This document shows, piece by piece, positions 25,100-37,036 of a stretch of DNA of 64,000 bases. The stretch is from Coprinus comatus. Lineage: Eukaryota; Basidiomycota; Agaricomycetes; Agaricales; Agaricaceae. The stretch lies in contig JAWPGT010000001.1 of the NCBI GenBank assembly GCA_034638255.1, positions 310,001-374,000 on the forward strand, written 5' to 3'. The notes beneath the pieces were generated by a model, which saw nothing but the letters and a program-made list of their open reading frames with translations, ran no database searches and was not told the origin of the DNA. A program made the position numbers and the translations under genes. Position 1 is the first letter of the stretch. Each line of letters starts with the position of its first letter.

Positions 25100-26199
25100 A
25101 TGTGGTGAGCAATTGTTTATAATCTATATGCTCGATGATTGAATATCTACAAAACTGAGAACCATTTTAACAATCATTCATTACTAGGTGCGATAACTGT
25201 CTTCTCGTCCTTCCACTGGTACGTATTTCCCATTACTTCGGCTTGAACTGTTCCGAACTTTCCTTTCCTTCTTTTCTTTCCAGAGAGCTGGTGCAATCGC
25301 CTGGGCTGTTGCGATCGCGGTGAGCCTCCATTACTTCCTGAAACAGCCACGGAGTTCAATGAAAGGATCAACTTTATTCAGGCTTACAGTCTTGCCGGTG
25401 GTATATTTCTTCTTGTTACCGGTCAATATTTCTTCTTTGTCTTCCCTGAGTGGTGAGTTAATATGTGTGGCTCGTTATTACTCCGTTTGATAACCCCTTC
25501 TATGTAGGCAAATTTATGGTGGTATTGGAGTTGGAGTTGGTGTGGCTGCGGTTCTGACCATCTTTGCACTCTCCAATGTTAGTATTGAGTCGAACGGAGG
25601 AGTTGGAGTTACTGATGCCTCGTTTCAATAGCGGTCATATATTTGGATACGGGTGGTGAAGTTCCTTTGGCCTTTCATCATTGTAATATCGACTATCCGA
25701 GCCATCATTATGATTGTTCAGCTTCAGCGGGGGTAAGTAAACTTCTTTCGGATGCTTAGGCTTTAATGTAACGGGCGTTTCTATCTTTTGTGTCGTCACA
25801 CTTCATAGAAAGGACAAGATCCAATGGGAATGTGCTCATGGAGGCCAACTTTGGGTTGAATCTGTTACAGCCGGATATGACAATTCGGGTTCTATCCCAA
25901 GTGGATTCTGTGCCACTGGTTATTCGAGCCTCAATACTGCGTTCATTGCAGGTCTTTGTATCGATATTGTCTTTCAGGTATGAACTCCTAATCATATTAG
26001 GACATGAAGTGATTTTGAGATACTAATACCCTCAGATCTATATGTACTTCCTGACTTGGCGATTCTCCAAACGCCTAGAACACTATTCCACTATGAAGGG
26101 GCCATTCCATGGTGGTGCGTGTGCATCATATTCATATTACTTCTGCGATTTCTGCTTACTAGTGATGTTTGATGTTACGCAGGATACTATAACGCCTAG
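25100..26199 (+). CDS. Small multi-span membrane protein, fungal family of unknown function
   Basis: About 200 residues in eight or so exons, many tiny. The proposed first exon is just ATGTG, followed by an 83-nt intron; this start is the weakest part of the model. About four membrane segments are visible: AGAIAWAVAIA with AYSLAGGIFLLVTGQYFFF, then GGIGVGVGVAAVLTIFAL, then KFLWPFIIVISTIRAIIMIV, and TAFIAGLCIDIVFQIYMYF. Between segments 3 and 4 there is a loop with two Cys (WECAHGGQLW and SGFCATGYSS). The C-terminus carries LTWRFSKRLEHY and ends GGYYNA. The layout resembles small membrane protein families common in agaricomycetes, but I cannot name a function. It lies between the two bHLH paralogues. 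Confidence 0.75.
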
Positions 26200-27294
26200 A
26201 ATACCCTGCCGTCATTCACCGATCTCGGGCAATTGTCTCTCCCTTATTCTTATTTTTTCTTCTTCTTCTTCTTGTTATTCTTCCGCTTGTTACCCTGGAC
26301 GACATTTCGACGACCTTGAATGCCCGACATGATTGTAGTAATGACCCTTGACGATGTTCATATGATTATTGATTATTGATTAACGACCTTGTTTTCTTTG
26401 GTGAATATGAACAATTGAAAAGTATACTCTTGTTAAGCGGTGTCAATTAGCTTCCGAAGAGAGTTTCTTGGATTTACCGCTCTACGACCACCGGTACGAA
26501 CTGCAACTTGAAGTGACAGGGATTTACTATACGAGGTAACCGGGCCAAAAGTCACGGATTTGACTGATTTGGCACTGAAACGATTGTGAGAACTGATATT
26601 AAAAAAACGTTGCAGATGAGGGAAGATTGCTGTGTCTGGTGAGCAGGTACGGCAATTCAGTTAGTGAATTGTTGTGATGAGGTATTCCCACTATGGACAC
26701 AAAATGGACGAAGGGCTCTCAGAGTGCCCGAAGGACCTCGGAAACCGGATCTCGATAGGTGATATGTGGCCAAAAGAAGGATGGATGAACGGCATGATAC
26801 GGCTCCCGGTACGATTGGAGTGGAAAACAGCGATAGGAATAGTTGGGAGGATTAACGTCGTAAATCACTCAAGGGCAAGCCACAGACAAGGATGTAAGAA
26901 AACAAGGGTAGAGACAGGGCAGCGGGGAGAAGAAGGATGGTTGTGCAAGTATTTCCGCCTGTGAGGCGCCCAAGAGGTTCTGGAAAAGAAAGCAAAGAGG
27001 AATAGAATTAATGCCGAGTTTCGGTCAAGTCACAATTGCCTCGTGTCTGCGCGGAGTCTGAATCCCTTTACCCTTCTTCTGTCTTCTACTTAATAGCTCA
27101 TCTCCCCTCTTCTCCCTCCCCATCCCTTCTTCCGCCCTCCCCCCTCCTCGTCATATTCTTGCAGTTGTCCTTTTACGAGCCCCCAGTACGTTCTTTACCT
27201 CTTTCTAGTCCTGCATAGCTCATACTTCTACTTTTAGCGACCTTAGCTCGTCTCTTGTCTTCATTGTTTTTTTCTTTGTGTTCTCTACTTCAGC
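26200..27294. promoter_or_regulatory. Intergenic region and pyrimidine-rich leader of bHLH gene 2
   Basis: 1.1 kb without a convincing gene. It begins with the 3' UTR of the membrane protein. From about 27060 to 27290 the plus strand is strongly C/T-rich up to the bHLH start at 27295, typical of promoters and 5' leaders of well expressed fungal genes. A TTC microsatellite lies at 26259-26284. Confidence 0.5.
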
Positions 27295-28311
27295 ATGTCT
27301 TCTCAACTTCTGTCTCTCGATTTTGACGCCAACAAGAGCACCTACCTTGACCTCGACCCGTCGTTCTCCTACATAGAGCCCGGCCTAGAGTACCTTCAAT
27401 ACCCCCCTCAATCGCCCTCATTCACTGGTCTTGATCGTAAGCATCCTAACTGATCGCGTCACATTCGACATAAAGTGACATTGTGCTATTTTTAGTTGGT
27501 CCCTCCTCATCACCTCTTGCATTCAACGGCAACTTGTCCCTCTCGGGCGAATACACTTACTCACCATCCTTCAATGCCGCATCTCCAGAGCGCTCGTATA
27601 CTCCCGAGGATGCCAGCCTATCACCTCCCATGTTGACTTACAACCTCAGCACTGGCGAGCCTAATGTTGATATCGCTCCCACTGGCAGGCACTCTCGTAC
27701 TGGTCGCACTGGCTCTCCTTCAGGTTCTTATGCTTCCGCCGTACCCAGGTCGCATCGTTTCAACCCGATTGGGACACCTAACACCCGTGCCACCCAGAGG
27801 GCTCAACGTAAGAAAAGCAAGGATGAGACCGACGAAGATGATGAGGAATTCCAACCCATCCCTCCTGCTGTCCAAAACACTACAAATCCCGATGTGTGAG
27901 TAAATTAAATTGAAGATATGTTGGATTTTGTACTAATTCTATTCTTTAGGCGTCGCGAGACTATCAGAAAGCAGCGCATCGAGTCAGAACAGAGGAGGCG
28001 TGACGAGCTTCGTGATGGCTACTCCCGTCTGAAGGAAACTCTTCCTGCGTCAAATCAGAAGTCAAGCAAAGTCTCTCTACTCGACCGAGGTAGGCACGAC
28101 GTTGTTTACATCAATGACTTTACTTAACGCTTTTCCTATAGCCACCAACCATATCAAGTACCTCGAGACCATCAAAGAGGGACTTGAATTGAGGTTGAAG
28201 GCTGCTGAAGCCGAAGTCCACCGGCTCCGAAATGTAAATGAAGCCTTGATGCTTGGGACCGCTAGCCAGCGACATGCTGTTGGCGCTTCCAGCCATGGCT
28301 CTCAATATTGA
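27295..28311 (+). CDS. bHLH-leucine-zipper transcription factor 2 (paralogue of the gene at 21160)
   Basis: Exons 27295-27436, 27496-27895, 27950-28089 and 28142-28311 give 852 nt, or 283 residues. The start MSSQLLSLDFDAN follows the pyrimidine-rich leader. The N-terminal half is S/P/T-rich. The basic-helix-loop-helix region (about residues 180-240) reads RKQRIESEQRRRDELRDGY, then NQKSSKVSLLDRATNHI, almost the same as bHLH gene 1, and runs into a zipper-like helix (LRLKAAEAEVHRLRNVNEAL). The intron before helix 2 is at the same codon and phase as in gene 1; an extra intron lies just before the basic region. Outside the DNA-binding region the two proteins do not obviously align, so the duplication is old or the flanks evolve fast. 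Confidence 0.88.
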
Positions 28312-29750
28312 TTGCTCTCTGCGATCAGGAGCCGGCGGTTCGTCACCAACAATTCACAAAGATTAAAATATGCTCGATCCGACGACCGCTTACGAGTTTT
28401 TACCTGCCGGGGCAGGTAACTGTATTGCTTATATGACCTGGACTTTACATATCATCTATCACATTCGCATCGCATTTTCCACGCACGCACTCACGGTTTT
28501 TTTTTTCTTTCCATTATTTTGATTATCATCTTTCTGTCTCACAACCACCGCCCCACGCTGCCTTGGGCTTATCTGCGCAGGTGCGCTCATCAAACTTTAC
28601 TGCGCGTCTTCTTTTGTAGCGGTGCTACACGTCTTGTTCCTTGGACACGTTCTCTTGGTCTGTGGCCAACTGTGACGTCCCACTGGAAAATTTCGGAAGA
28701 TCTCACTTGTTTCAATACCGACGATGGAAACCAGGATATGGTTGATATTTTTGGAAGACACGACATAGACACAAGACCCCAGGTGTGCTTGAGATGTGCT
28801 GTTCCCTCTTGTGAGTGTGAGCGCCATTTCGTCCCTGTCGTACAGTCTTGTTCCCTTCTTTTTCCGCCCGTCGCTTGTCTTTCAATCCTATCCCAGCCTT
28901 TACATTCCATCACGCGCTTGAGGCGAACGACCACTTAGCTGTGGTTACGTGCCTCGCGTGGCCAATACACTGGCATCGCTCTATTATTCAAGTTGATGAT
29001 CTCAAGAATCCCGCGCTTGACACCTTGGTTTTGATAATCAACACCCATAGCCCTCTGGTCAGGCCTGTGTGGGGCTGGTTGTTTATTTTTTTTTCCTGCT
29101 ATTTTTTTTTTATGTCACTTACACCCCTCCTACACCCCTCCTTTCCAACTTTCCGCCTCGGTTGTTTTCCTCGTTGGCTTGCCTTCAGTAGAAATTGCTG
29201 CTACGTAGCGGGAGTTTGAGCGAAATCACATCCTCTGGTTGAAGAATCCGACGATATCTCATGTTGACTTTGTATGCCTGGTGGCTGTCGCTGGCTTTTC
29301 GTTCTGTTGGCATGCATGGCTAGTCCCATTCGCCCGTTCGGATCGTGGGTGACATGCTATTTCATCCAAACATTGTTGACTCTATGGGTATTGAAGAGAG
29401 AGCTTGAAGTTCTTTTGGTATTTGGCCGCTTGCGGTTATGCCCTTGTTTTGACGGATCTTCCTTGGTAGGATATGAAAGTTTTACGCCTCATGTAGTAGT
29501 CATGCCAGTTCATGCTTATTTTCACAACGACCCGGCGCAAGTTGCGTCTCTTTCATTCATACGTCCGTTTTACTTGTATATTTCATTTGTTTCACTGTAT
29601 TCTTGAAGTTGTTGCATAGTGCACTGTAGTACGATTCTTTTCACAAATACAGTGGAAACCCTTTTATAGCTTTTCTTGATCGGATTGTGAAGATATCAAA
29701 TGAGGATGAGGTCATTGCTTCAAATCTTCCTTCCCATACACGTCGACAGC
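28312..29750. other. Gene-poor region after bHLH gene 2
   Basis: 1.4 kb with T-rich runs (28497-28507, 29088-29096, 29102-29111) and no frame that resembles a known protein. Open frames at 28519-28938 and 29274-29606 have UTR-like composition. As after bHLH gene 1, a long 3' UTR is likely. The right end includes the TBCA promoter. Confidence 0.45.
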
Positions 29751-30243
29751 ATGAGTGATATTCCTACAATTAAAAGACAACTGAAGATCAAGACTGGAGT
29801 TGTGGCTCGGTAAGGAGTGTCACACAATACCCTGATGACATTCACCTCACAGGATACAGGTTGGAGAAGGAGACTGGATTGTACAAGAAAGAAGCAGATA
29901 CTTTAGAGAAGAAACTCAACAAATTCATCGCTGATAATGCGGAAGACTGGGATATTAACAACACGGTATGCACGGATGAAACAGTTATCGTTTTGGATCT
30001 GATTCTGTCTATTATAGAGACGGATGATGCATGAATCGGAAAAAATGGTGATAGATACAAAGACTCGACTGGATAACGCAGCAACGGAACTCCAAGATCT
30101 TGTGGTAAAAGACCCGCATATGTCATCATCAGCCTTCGGCTAACTAGGGTTTAATGTAGGAGAAAACAAAGACGGTATCGGAACTTGTTGAGGCGGAAGA
30201 ATTTATGAAAGCCAGGGAAATAGTGGATAGACTGACGGCATAG
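29751..30243 (+). CDS. TBCA: Tubulin-specific chaperone A (tubulin-binding cofactor A)
   Basis: Captures beta-tubulin after release from the chaperonin and passes it along the cofactor pathway to alpha/beta dimers. Exons 29751-29809, 29860-29965, 30018-30104 and 30160-30243 give 336 nt, or 111 residues, the usual size. The protein is all helical, with family blocks LKIKTGVVARLEKETGLY, LEKKLNKFIADNAEDWDI and MVIDTKTRLDNAATELQDL. The stop codon lies only 21 bp from that of MED11 on the other strand. Confidence 0.9.
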
Positions 30244-30264
30244 GTAGTGCCATATTGGACATAC

Positions 30265-30901
30265 CTAATGTTCCCGCGTAGTAATTAACGGATCTGTTAC
30301 TCCCGAGCCCTCAGAAAGATCGCGTTTCTCTTTGATACGTTTCAGTGCGTCTCGAATGCCCTTCCATGCATCTCGTTCAATGCGTTCTTCCTGCAAACCG
30401 CGAGTCAAGCGTGGTGCGGCCTCTGTTTCTGGTGGCAACCCTACACCTAAAGATGGTGGAATGAAGTTTTGTTGAGGTGCATTTATTGCACAAGGAGCAA
30501 TGCGCGAATGGCGGATGTGGGCTAGAGAAGAACGTAAAGCAACTTGAACTGACTGTTGGGAAGAATGTGTGTGTGTGGAGCTAGAGCTATACAATGTCTG
30601 CGCTTACATCAAGACGTTCGAAATACTCGCTGACTTCGAGAACGAACTGTTCGGAGCGCTCTTCGCCCTGGGGAAGAGTGTCTCCTGGGCCATCTGTCTG
30701 CGGAAGGGTGAGAAGGGAGATGGAGGTTGCTGCGAGGGAAAGGAGACGGGTGATGTCCTGTAATTGGGTCAAGCCGACGGCTATCAAGGTCCGGAGACTG
30801 CTCACCTTCTCTACCTCTCCCAGCGCATATATCTGGCGAGCTGTACGGCTCGTCGTCCAGATGGGGTCGATGTCAGACGGGTCTGGCGGTTGCGGCTCCA
30901 T
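30265..30901 (-). CDS. MED11: Mediator complex subunit 11
   Basis: Head-module subunit of Mediator, which links activators to RNA polymerase II and TFIIH. Two exons (30608-30901, 30265-30552) give 582 nt, or 193 residues, longer than in yeast. The match rests on two blocks in the expected order: an N-terminal helix (RQIYALGEVEKVSSLRTLI) and, across the intron, the fungal block YFERLD then SVQVALRSSLAHIRHSRIAP. The C-terminal 80 residues (PQQNFIPPSLGVG onward, charged helix ERDAWKGIRDALKRIKEKR) extend beyond the usual domain. It starts 141 bp from the SEC14-like gene in divergent orientation. Confidence 0.75.
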
Positions 30902-31042
30902 GGTAAGGATGGGTCGTTGACGTAAGCGTAGTACAGTCTACCTCAGTCGCTGACTTACCGTGATCATCACTATCACCTCAATGTGTTTCACTCACACTCC
31001 TCCCATATTTACCCCAGGCCATATCCTCTCTAAACCACCACC
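30902..31042. promoter_or_regulatory. Divergent promoter of MED11 and the SEC14-like gene
   Basis: 141 bp between opposed start codons. It must hold both core promoters. I see no TATA box. Confidence 0.5.
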
Positions 31043-32287
31043 ATGACAAAACTTACTCCCCAGGACAGCCTTCTCCAATTCCGCAATGAATTAACAAGTG
31101 AGAATTTACTTCACGACGGCGACACCATCGGTACCGACGACGAAACCCTTATGTCTGTCACTTTTTTTTATATCTCGGCCTGCCTATGTTGCTCACGCCA
31201 CTGCAGGCGATTTCTTAGGGCAAGAAAGTTTGATCTGGCTCAATCTAAGAAGATGTTTGCAGACTGCCAACAGTGGAGAAAGACAGCCGAAGGCGTAGGA
31301 ATCGACAAATTGTACCAAGAAATCGATCCTTTTGATGTATGCTATCGCAATCCTGTTTAGTATTTCCTCCTGATGGTTTCAGTATCCAGAGCGTCAGGCT
31401 GTATTTGACTGCTGGCCAATGTGGTTTCACAAGGTAGCAGTCCTCATAGGAATTTGACATGCATACTAATTAAGGTTTTAGACAGACAAGGTTCCTAACT
31501 TTTGAATAAATAATATAATCGTAGATCACTAAAGATTGGATAGAAAGGAAGGCCTATCAACGTCCAAACGTTCGGTAAACTGGATCTAGGAGAATTGTAC
31601 AAGACATGCACTCCAGAAAGGCATTGGCAGTCCATTCTAGTAAATGCCGAATGCGTAGGTATTCCAGATTTCCTACGAATGAATGTTCTCATGTTCATCC
31701 CCAATAGCTTCCGCGTGAAGTACTTCCTGCTGCCGCACGAGATGCAGGCAGAAATATTGGTACCACACTTGTCATAGTGGATTTGAAGAATTTTGGGTAC
31801 GTCAGTTTCTTGCACTTGACCTCCCCACCCTAATCCAATTCTCTAGTTTAAGCCAGTTCTGGCAGGTCAAGGTATTGGCAAGAAATTGTTTCCAGGTGTC
31901 ACAAGATTATTATCCCGAGACGTAAGACCTCTATGCTAAACCATCTCGTCTCCCTAATCTCCCTAAACATGCATACACAGAATGGGTCAACTCGTCATCA
32001 TAAATGCCCCTTCATCCTTCACTATCATATGGAACGTGATCAAGCCGTGGTTATCGAAAGAGACAGTGGCCAAGGTCGATGTTCTCGGTCAAAATTACCA
32101 GCAGGTATTACTCGACCTCGTCGACGTTAATTCACTCCCGAAAATATTTGGTGGAAATTGCACTTGTGAAAATCAAGGTGGTTGTGAACTAAGTGGTGCA
32201 GGACCATGGCAAGATGGAAGGGTAGGGTGGGGCCCAAAGGCGAAATGTAGCTACGACATGGCGAACGATATTGGACGAACATCATGA
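31043..32287 (+). CDS. SEC14: SEC14-like phosphatidylinositol/phosphatidylcholine transfer protein
   Basis: CRAL-TRIO lipid-binding protein that exchanges PI and PC and supports phosphoinositide synthesis for Golgi secretion. About 300 residues in seven or so exons. The N-terminal CRAL-TRIO-N helices contain RFLRARKFDLAQSKKMF and QQWRKTAEGVGIDKLY. The lipid-binding core has KKGRPINVQTFGKLDL, a TTLVIVDLKNFGLSQFW strand, SQDYYPETMGQLVIINAP (the conserved YPE) and FTIIWNVIKPWLSKETV. It closes with SLPKIFGGNCTC, then a Gly/Cys-rich segment and GPW. This is the classical fungal Sec14 order, with no GOLD domain. Several paralogues usually exist in a fungal genome, so orthology to yeast SEC14 is inferred. 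Confidence 0.9.
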
Positions 32288-32994
32288 TGTGGTGCCATTG
32301 TCGCTCAGGCCACGGTTGGACTTGAAGACGTATTTTGTAATGAAGCGGTTCTCCATGTATGAAGGGAAGTAAAGATAAGGAGGTATAAGGGCAAAAGGGA
32401 AACCCGTCTGGAACAAAGAATTGTGCGCGAGACGACTCGGGTGAGGGAGATGCCATTACTGTTGTTGATGAGGGTGTTGTAGGACATCATAGAAGGGGAT
32501 GACACAGGGATTGTAATAAGCTATCAACCTCAATGACCCAATATATGTTATATTCAGGTGGATTTAAGCCCACTCTGTCATCCGACACAAGCGCTCAATA
32601 TTTCAATACTGTGGCAGCTTCAAGCATATTCATTGTCCGATCTGGGCAACTTCCGGGTTGCATATGGGTCAAAGTCAATCACAGTGGAAGGCTGCATCAA
32701 TATATCATGTTTTTCAGGATACAACAATCCCCTCAACAATCCCGTGGTACCACACGTTTAGGATCGTGCAGATACCGAAGTTTTCGACAGCCGAAAGGTC
32801 CAAAGGAAAAACGAGGTAAATTATGACCAGTCGCAGGCGGGAACTTGGTGGGTCACATTGGAGTCTTATCGATTATCACTCAGACGCAGGTAGTTTTATT
32901 CCTATATAAGTAATCATTCTCGTTGTCTTTAGAAAAGAATACAGCGTTCGCATTTTGCTTTCCAACTGGTGGGACAACTCGTCGCACGTTGCAT
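32288..32994. other. Convergent 3' region of the SEC14-like and HET-C genes
   Basis: 707 bp between two stop codons. No frame resembles a protein. It presumably holds both 3' UTRs. Confidence 0.45.
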
Positions 32995-35900
32995 TCAGTC
33001 ATCGGAGTCTTTGCGACGATGACGTTTGCTCTGTTTATTCTTTCGCTTAGAATCATCTGAATCGTTATCACTTCCATCATGAACCTTCAGACGTTCAACA
33101 CCAAAGGTTTCGTCGCTTCCGTAGCTAGGATTATACCCAGACCTCTCACCGCCATATCCTCCACCACGAGTACGTTGTTCTTCACGATGTCCTGATTGAC
33201 CGTATGAAGGCGCATAACCACCGCGTTGATCATCATCATCGGATGACTTACGTCGTGAGCTTTTTTCCTCGCTTTGGCGCGAATAGTTGGTGTCTTGCTG
33301 GTGATTACGGCCATAGGTGCCTTGGTTGTCTTCTTGTCCATATCTTCCGCCATAGGATTGTATATTATCTTGTTGATATCCTCCACCATAGGACTGTTGT
33401 TGGCCTTGCCTTTCATAACTACTACCATAATTGTCATCGGTATTGGTCTTTTGACCGTACCTTCCTCCCCCATAACGCTCCCCGGACTGCTTGCGACCTT
33501 CGTACTTGTTGCTTTCATCATCATCGTAACGATTACTCTCGCCACGACGGCCAGGATTATATTGCTCACTTTCTTGAGTAGTCCTACCACCATAGTTTTC
33601 CTGCATGCGACCTTCGTATTTACTTCTTTCATCTCCACGGCGATTGCTTTCCCCATGTTGGCCGGAACCATATTGTTCGTTTCCACCGTAGTTCTCTTGT
33701 GTGTGGCCTCCGTATATGTTACTTTCTATTCCATAACGATTACTCTCCTTATTCTGACCAGAGTTAGATTCTCCACTTCCATGAGCAGACCCACCATAAC
33801 TCTCCTGAGTGCGGCCTCCGTATGCATTGCTTTCATTTCCATAACGATTGCTCTCTTGTGTGTGGCTTCCATATGTCTTGCTTATAGTTTCGTAACGATT
33901 TCTCCCTTCATTTCTGCCCGAGTTATCCTGTCCACTTCCATAAGTAGACCCAATATAACTCTCCTGAGTGCGGCCTCCGTATGTACTGCTTTCATTCCCA
34001 TAACGATTACTCTCCTCAGTTCCGCCAGAGTGTTGTTTATTCCCGTATGTACTTTGACCGCCGTATAACCCGCCGCTACTCCCATAGCCTTGATGACATT
34101 AGGTCACAGGATCTGATGAAATGGAAATTTTAATGCACTCACTTTGCTGAGAGGCTTGGGGCTTGGGCTTGTAGGAGGACCCACCTCCACTATGTCCATG
34201 ACTGCACCCACCGTACCCCGGTTCCTCGAAGTTCATGTCTTCGGAACCGATACGTTTGTTTTTATGATTACGCACATTTTCCTAGAACAGAATTCATTAG
34301 AGAATTTACTTTCATTCCAATCTATAGTGACCTACTTTGGTCAACGCTTCGATAACCTGGCGGGCTTCATCAGAGCCTAAACCTCCTAACCATTTCTCCA
34401 TCTCTTGGAACATCTGACGCTGGATCTCGGAATTTCCAGTGGCATAATATGGGTGATGGAACGCCTCGAGAATCTACATAATGATGATGAACATTAAATC
34501 ACCTTTTGTAATGTGCACATTGTACGTACAGCATCGAGTATGGAGTCTGGGTTACTATCATCGGACCATGCCTAGAAATTTGGATGAGTCTACGATCCGG
34601 TAAGACTTAACATTTAACGCTTACACGGACGATCAATGTCACGGTATACCTTACGATCACTTGTGCAATCTTCCCAGCGGGCTCGTTGAGGATGAGACCA
34701 AAGTGATCCTAGGATAAGTTAGGGACTGTTTCTTTCAGGTCGCCCATATATTTCTGCTCACCTTTGACAAAAGACTGTGCGAAGGGTCCGATGCATCTGG
34801 ATTATCGAAGACCTGAACGGATGATAAGACCCATTGTCAGTTGTTAATGTAAAGATAAATCGGCTAACCTCATATTGATCGGAATTATCTATCACGGCCT
34901 TGCTTCCTTCGTCCAGAACACCAGAAACTTGAGTAATCATGGGCTGAAACATTCTTTCAGTTGGCGATGCCAGGTCAATAATCTCTGAGATAACTTACGA
35001 CAACATAGGGTGCTAGTATTGTGTAAACGTCTGATTATGGTGTCAGTGTTCCGAGATTTTTGTTGTTGCTATAAATATAAACTTACATGCGTTTATAGCA
35101 TTGGTGAATTCTTCGAGAAGGTTAGAGAGACCTGGCACCATTTCAATCTTGTAGGTTATATCCCTCATAACGTTATCTCGCCATTTCAAGAGATTAATGA
35201 GTCGCTCTTGTACTTCAGGCGGGGCAACATTATTGGGATCAAAATTATATGCCTGCGACTGCTGATGGATTTGTTCGCTTTCATTTAACTTATCGTTACT
35301 TCCACCAGTGGGCAGTTTGCTTAGTATATCCTTGAGGTTGTCAAGATTCGTGTTGCCACCCTGGGAAGCCTAACAGTAACGGACTAAGTAAATCTGCATA
35401 TACATTCACCTTTTGTCGCTTACTTGGTTCATTTTGTTCGATAAATCGGTGACACTAGCTTGACTTAGTTTGCTGTAAGAATGTGAGGGTAGTTAGAAAG
35501 AATGTATCATACTTCTTCAGAAAACTTACTCTCCCGCTTCTCCCAACAATGAGTGCAAAAAATCGGCACCTAGGTTGAACGTTGTTACATTAGAAAAAAC
35601 TGCGGTTTCATCGAAGCGTACCTCCGAATGTACCAGTGACGAGTGCGGGTGCTTGGCCGTTGGGTGTGTTGACAATTACTGCACAATTATATTCAACGAC
35701 AATCGATCGGCACGATTGAAATTACCCCACCATTATCACCAACATGGCAAAACACTTCCTCATGCCCCATCTTTCTGAGAGCAATCTCACACCAGTTACT
35801 ATGTGCGAGAAGATCTTCTAAAGTATGAAGGCCAGTGCCAAGGAGTCGATAAGCTTCCCAGAGATGGGCATTTTCTTGGCCGCCCGCTTGACGACCATGT

Positions 35901-36945
35901 TCAATGCATGCTTTCAGGGTACGGCGGATAAATGCAGTAGAAGTGTCCCAGCCTCGATTCTCAGTCGCCATATAATTCTATCAAAGAGGTATATAAATAT
36001 CACCAAACCACACAAAAATACCGAATTATCTATACATACCTTCATTCCAGTATTCTGATCAATTTCCAGTTCACGAGGGTCAACAGGAGGGCGAAGTTTT
36101 GCGTTATATTGCCTAGCATCACCTTCTTTTTCTGCATATCCCCTGTTTATCATCATTAAATTGATGAATACAACACGATGTGGTTGGCATACTTTGGGTT
36201 GTCAATGTGTTCCTGTTGAGTTCATGACTTGAGTATCATGTATCAATTCTACAGTAAATTAGATACATACTACCGGGAGGTAAACGCCTAGTCGGTCTGC
36301 GGTGATTTCGAATTCTTCGGTAGCATAGCCAAATGTCTGGTATGTCTTGATTAGCAATTAACCCAGCCGAAAGCTTAAAATGTTCACCATGAATCCAAGG
36401 ATGGAAAGGATTAAAATGATCGTATCACCGCTAAGCTTACTCAGGCCAGCAATATCCATGGCCTAGGAGGCATCCCAAGTCGTCAGTTATGTGGATCTAT
36501 AATTTTACGTTTTATGTACCTGAGAATAATCTCGCAACCAATTTCCCTGCAATAACAACAGTTAAGAACGCGGTTTTGAAAGTAAATATAGATACATACG
36601 AAATACACTTTCTTGATGTCGCTTTTACTGAATTTCAATGAGCCGGTGGCTGCTTTGAATACCGAAGTTGCGAAACCCATCAGGCTGTCTCCACCAATCG
36701 CAGCACTGCCAACATTTTTAACAAGATCTTCAAGGATGCTTTCAATGTCGCCGTGTCTGAAAGCCTTGTCTGATCTGTCGTCAGCCAGATCGTAAAGAAA
36801 ATAAGTGGCTCAAACGGTTCTGACCATTCAGATAGGCGAAATCAGGTATGTCTCCGGCCCCGAAAGCATAAGTTTCAGTGGGTAAAAGTACAAGAAGAAC
36901 AGTGACCAAGAGTAAAGTGGATGTACAATTCAAGAGGGGCGGCAT
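32995..36945 (-). CDS. het-c: HET-C family protein with a repetitive C-terminal tail
   Basis: HET-C proteins are secretory-pathway proteins named for a Neurospora vegetative-incompatibility gene; in basidiomycetes the role is not established. About 1,000 residues in roughly 17 exons. The N-terminus is a signal peptide (MPPLLNCTSTLLLVTVLLVL, then TETYAFGAGDIP). The HET-C core follows: KAFRHGDIESILEDL, GNWLRDYSQAMDIAGLS, GVYLPVEHIDNPKGY, ENRGWDTSTAFIRRTL, and a histidine-bearing stretch LLGTGLHTLEDLLAHSNWCE, which could be a metal-binding site. From about residue 650 the protein turns hydrophilic, rich in G, S, Y, R, E and Q, with a repeated ESNRYG..YGGRTQESYGG unit, and ends in a basic tail (RKNKQSKRHRRKDSDD). 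The start is the ATG of the signal-peptide exon. Confidence 0.88.
33080..34075 (-). repeat. Degenerate tandem repeats coding for the HET-C tail
   Basis: About six units of roughly 35-55 codons. Each has ESNRYG near its start and YGGRTQESYGG (or a close variant) in the middle. Two units are still very alike at DNA level: the plus-strand text CTCCTGAGTGCGGCCTCCGT occurs near 33802 and again near 33962, with the following 35 bases differing at only a few sites. That points to recent unequal exchange or slippage. Confidence 0.75.
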
Positions 36946-37036
36946 TGGAAGTAAGATGGTAAGAGTAGATTACAACGCGATGGGAACAAAGGTTACGATG
37001 ATGTCATTGTGACTATGATCAATCTTATCTGATTAA

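Noticed and set aside
28519..29606. Possible small genes at 28519-28938 (+), 28590-28934 (-) and 29274-29606 (+)
   Set aside because: No domain, no introns, UTR-like composition and overlapping frames on both strands.
33274..34068. 264-codon hydrophobic plus-strand frame, apparently a membrane protein
   Set aside because: It is antisense to the HET-C repeat tail. Its repeated I/V/L/T pattern is the complement of the Gly/Ser/Tyr/Arg codons on the real strand.
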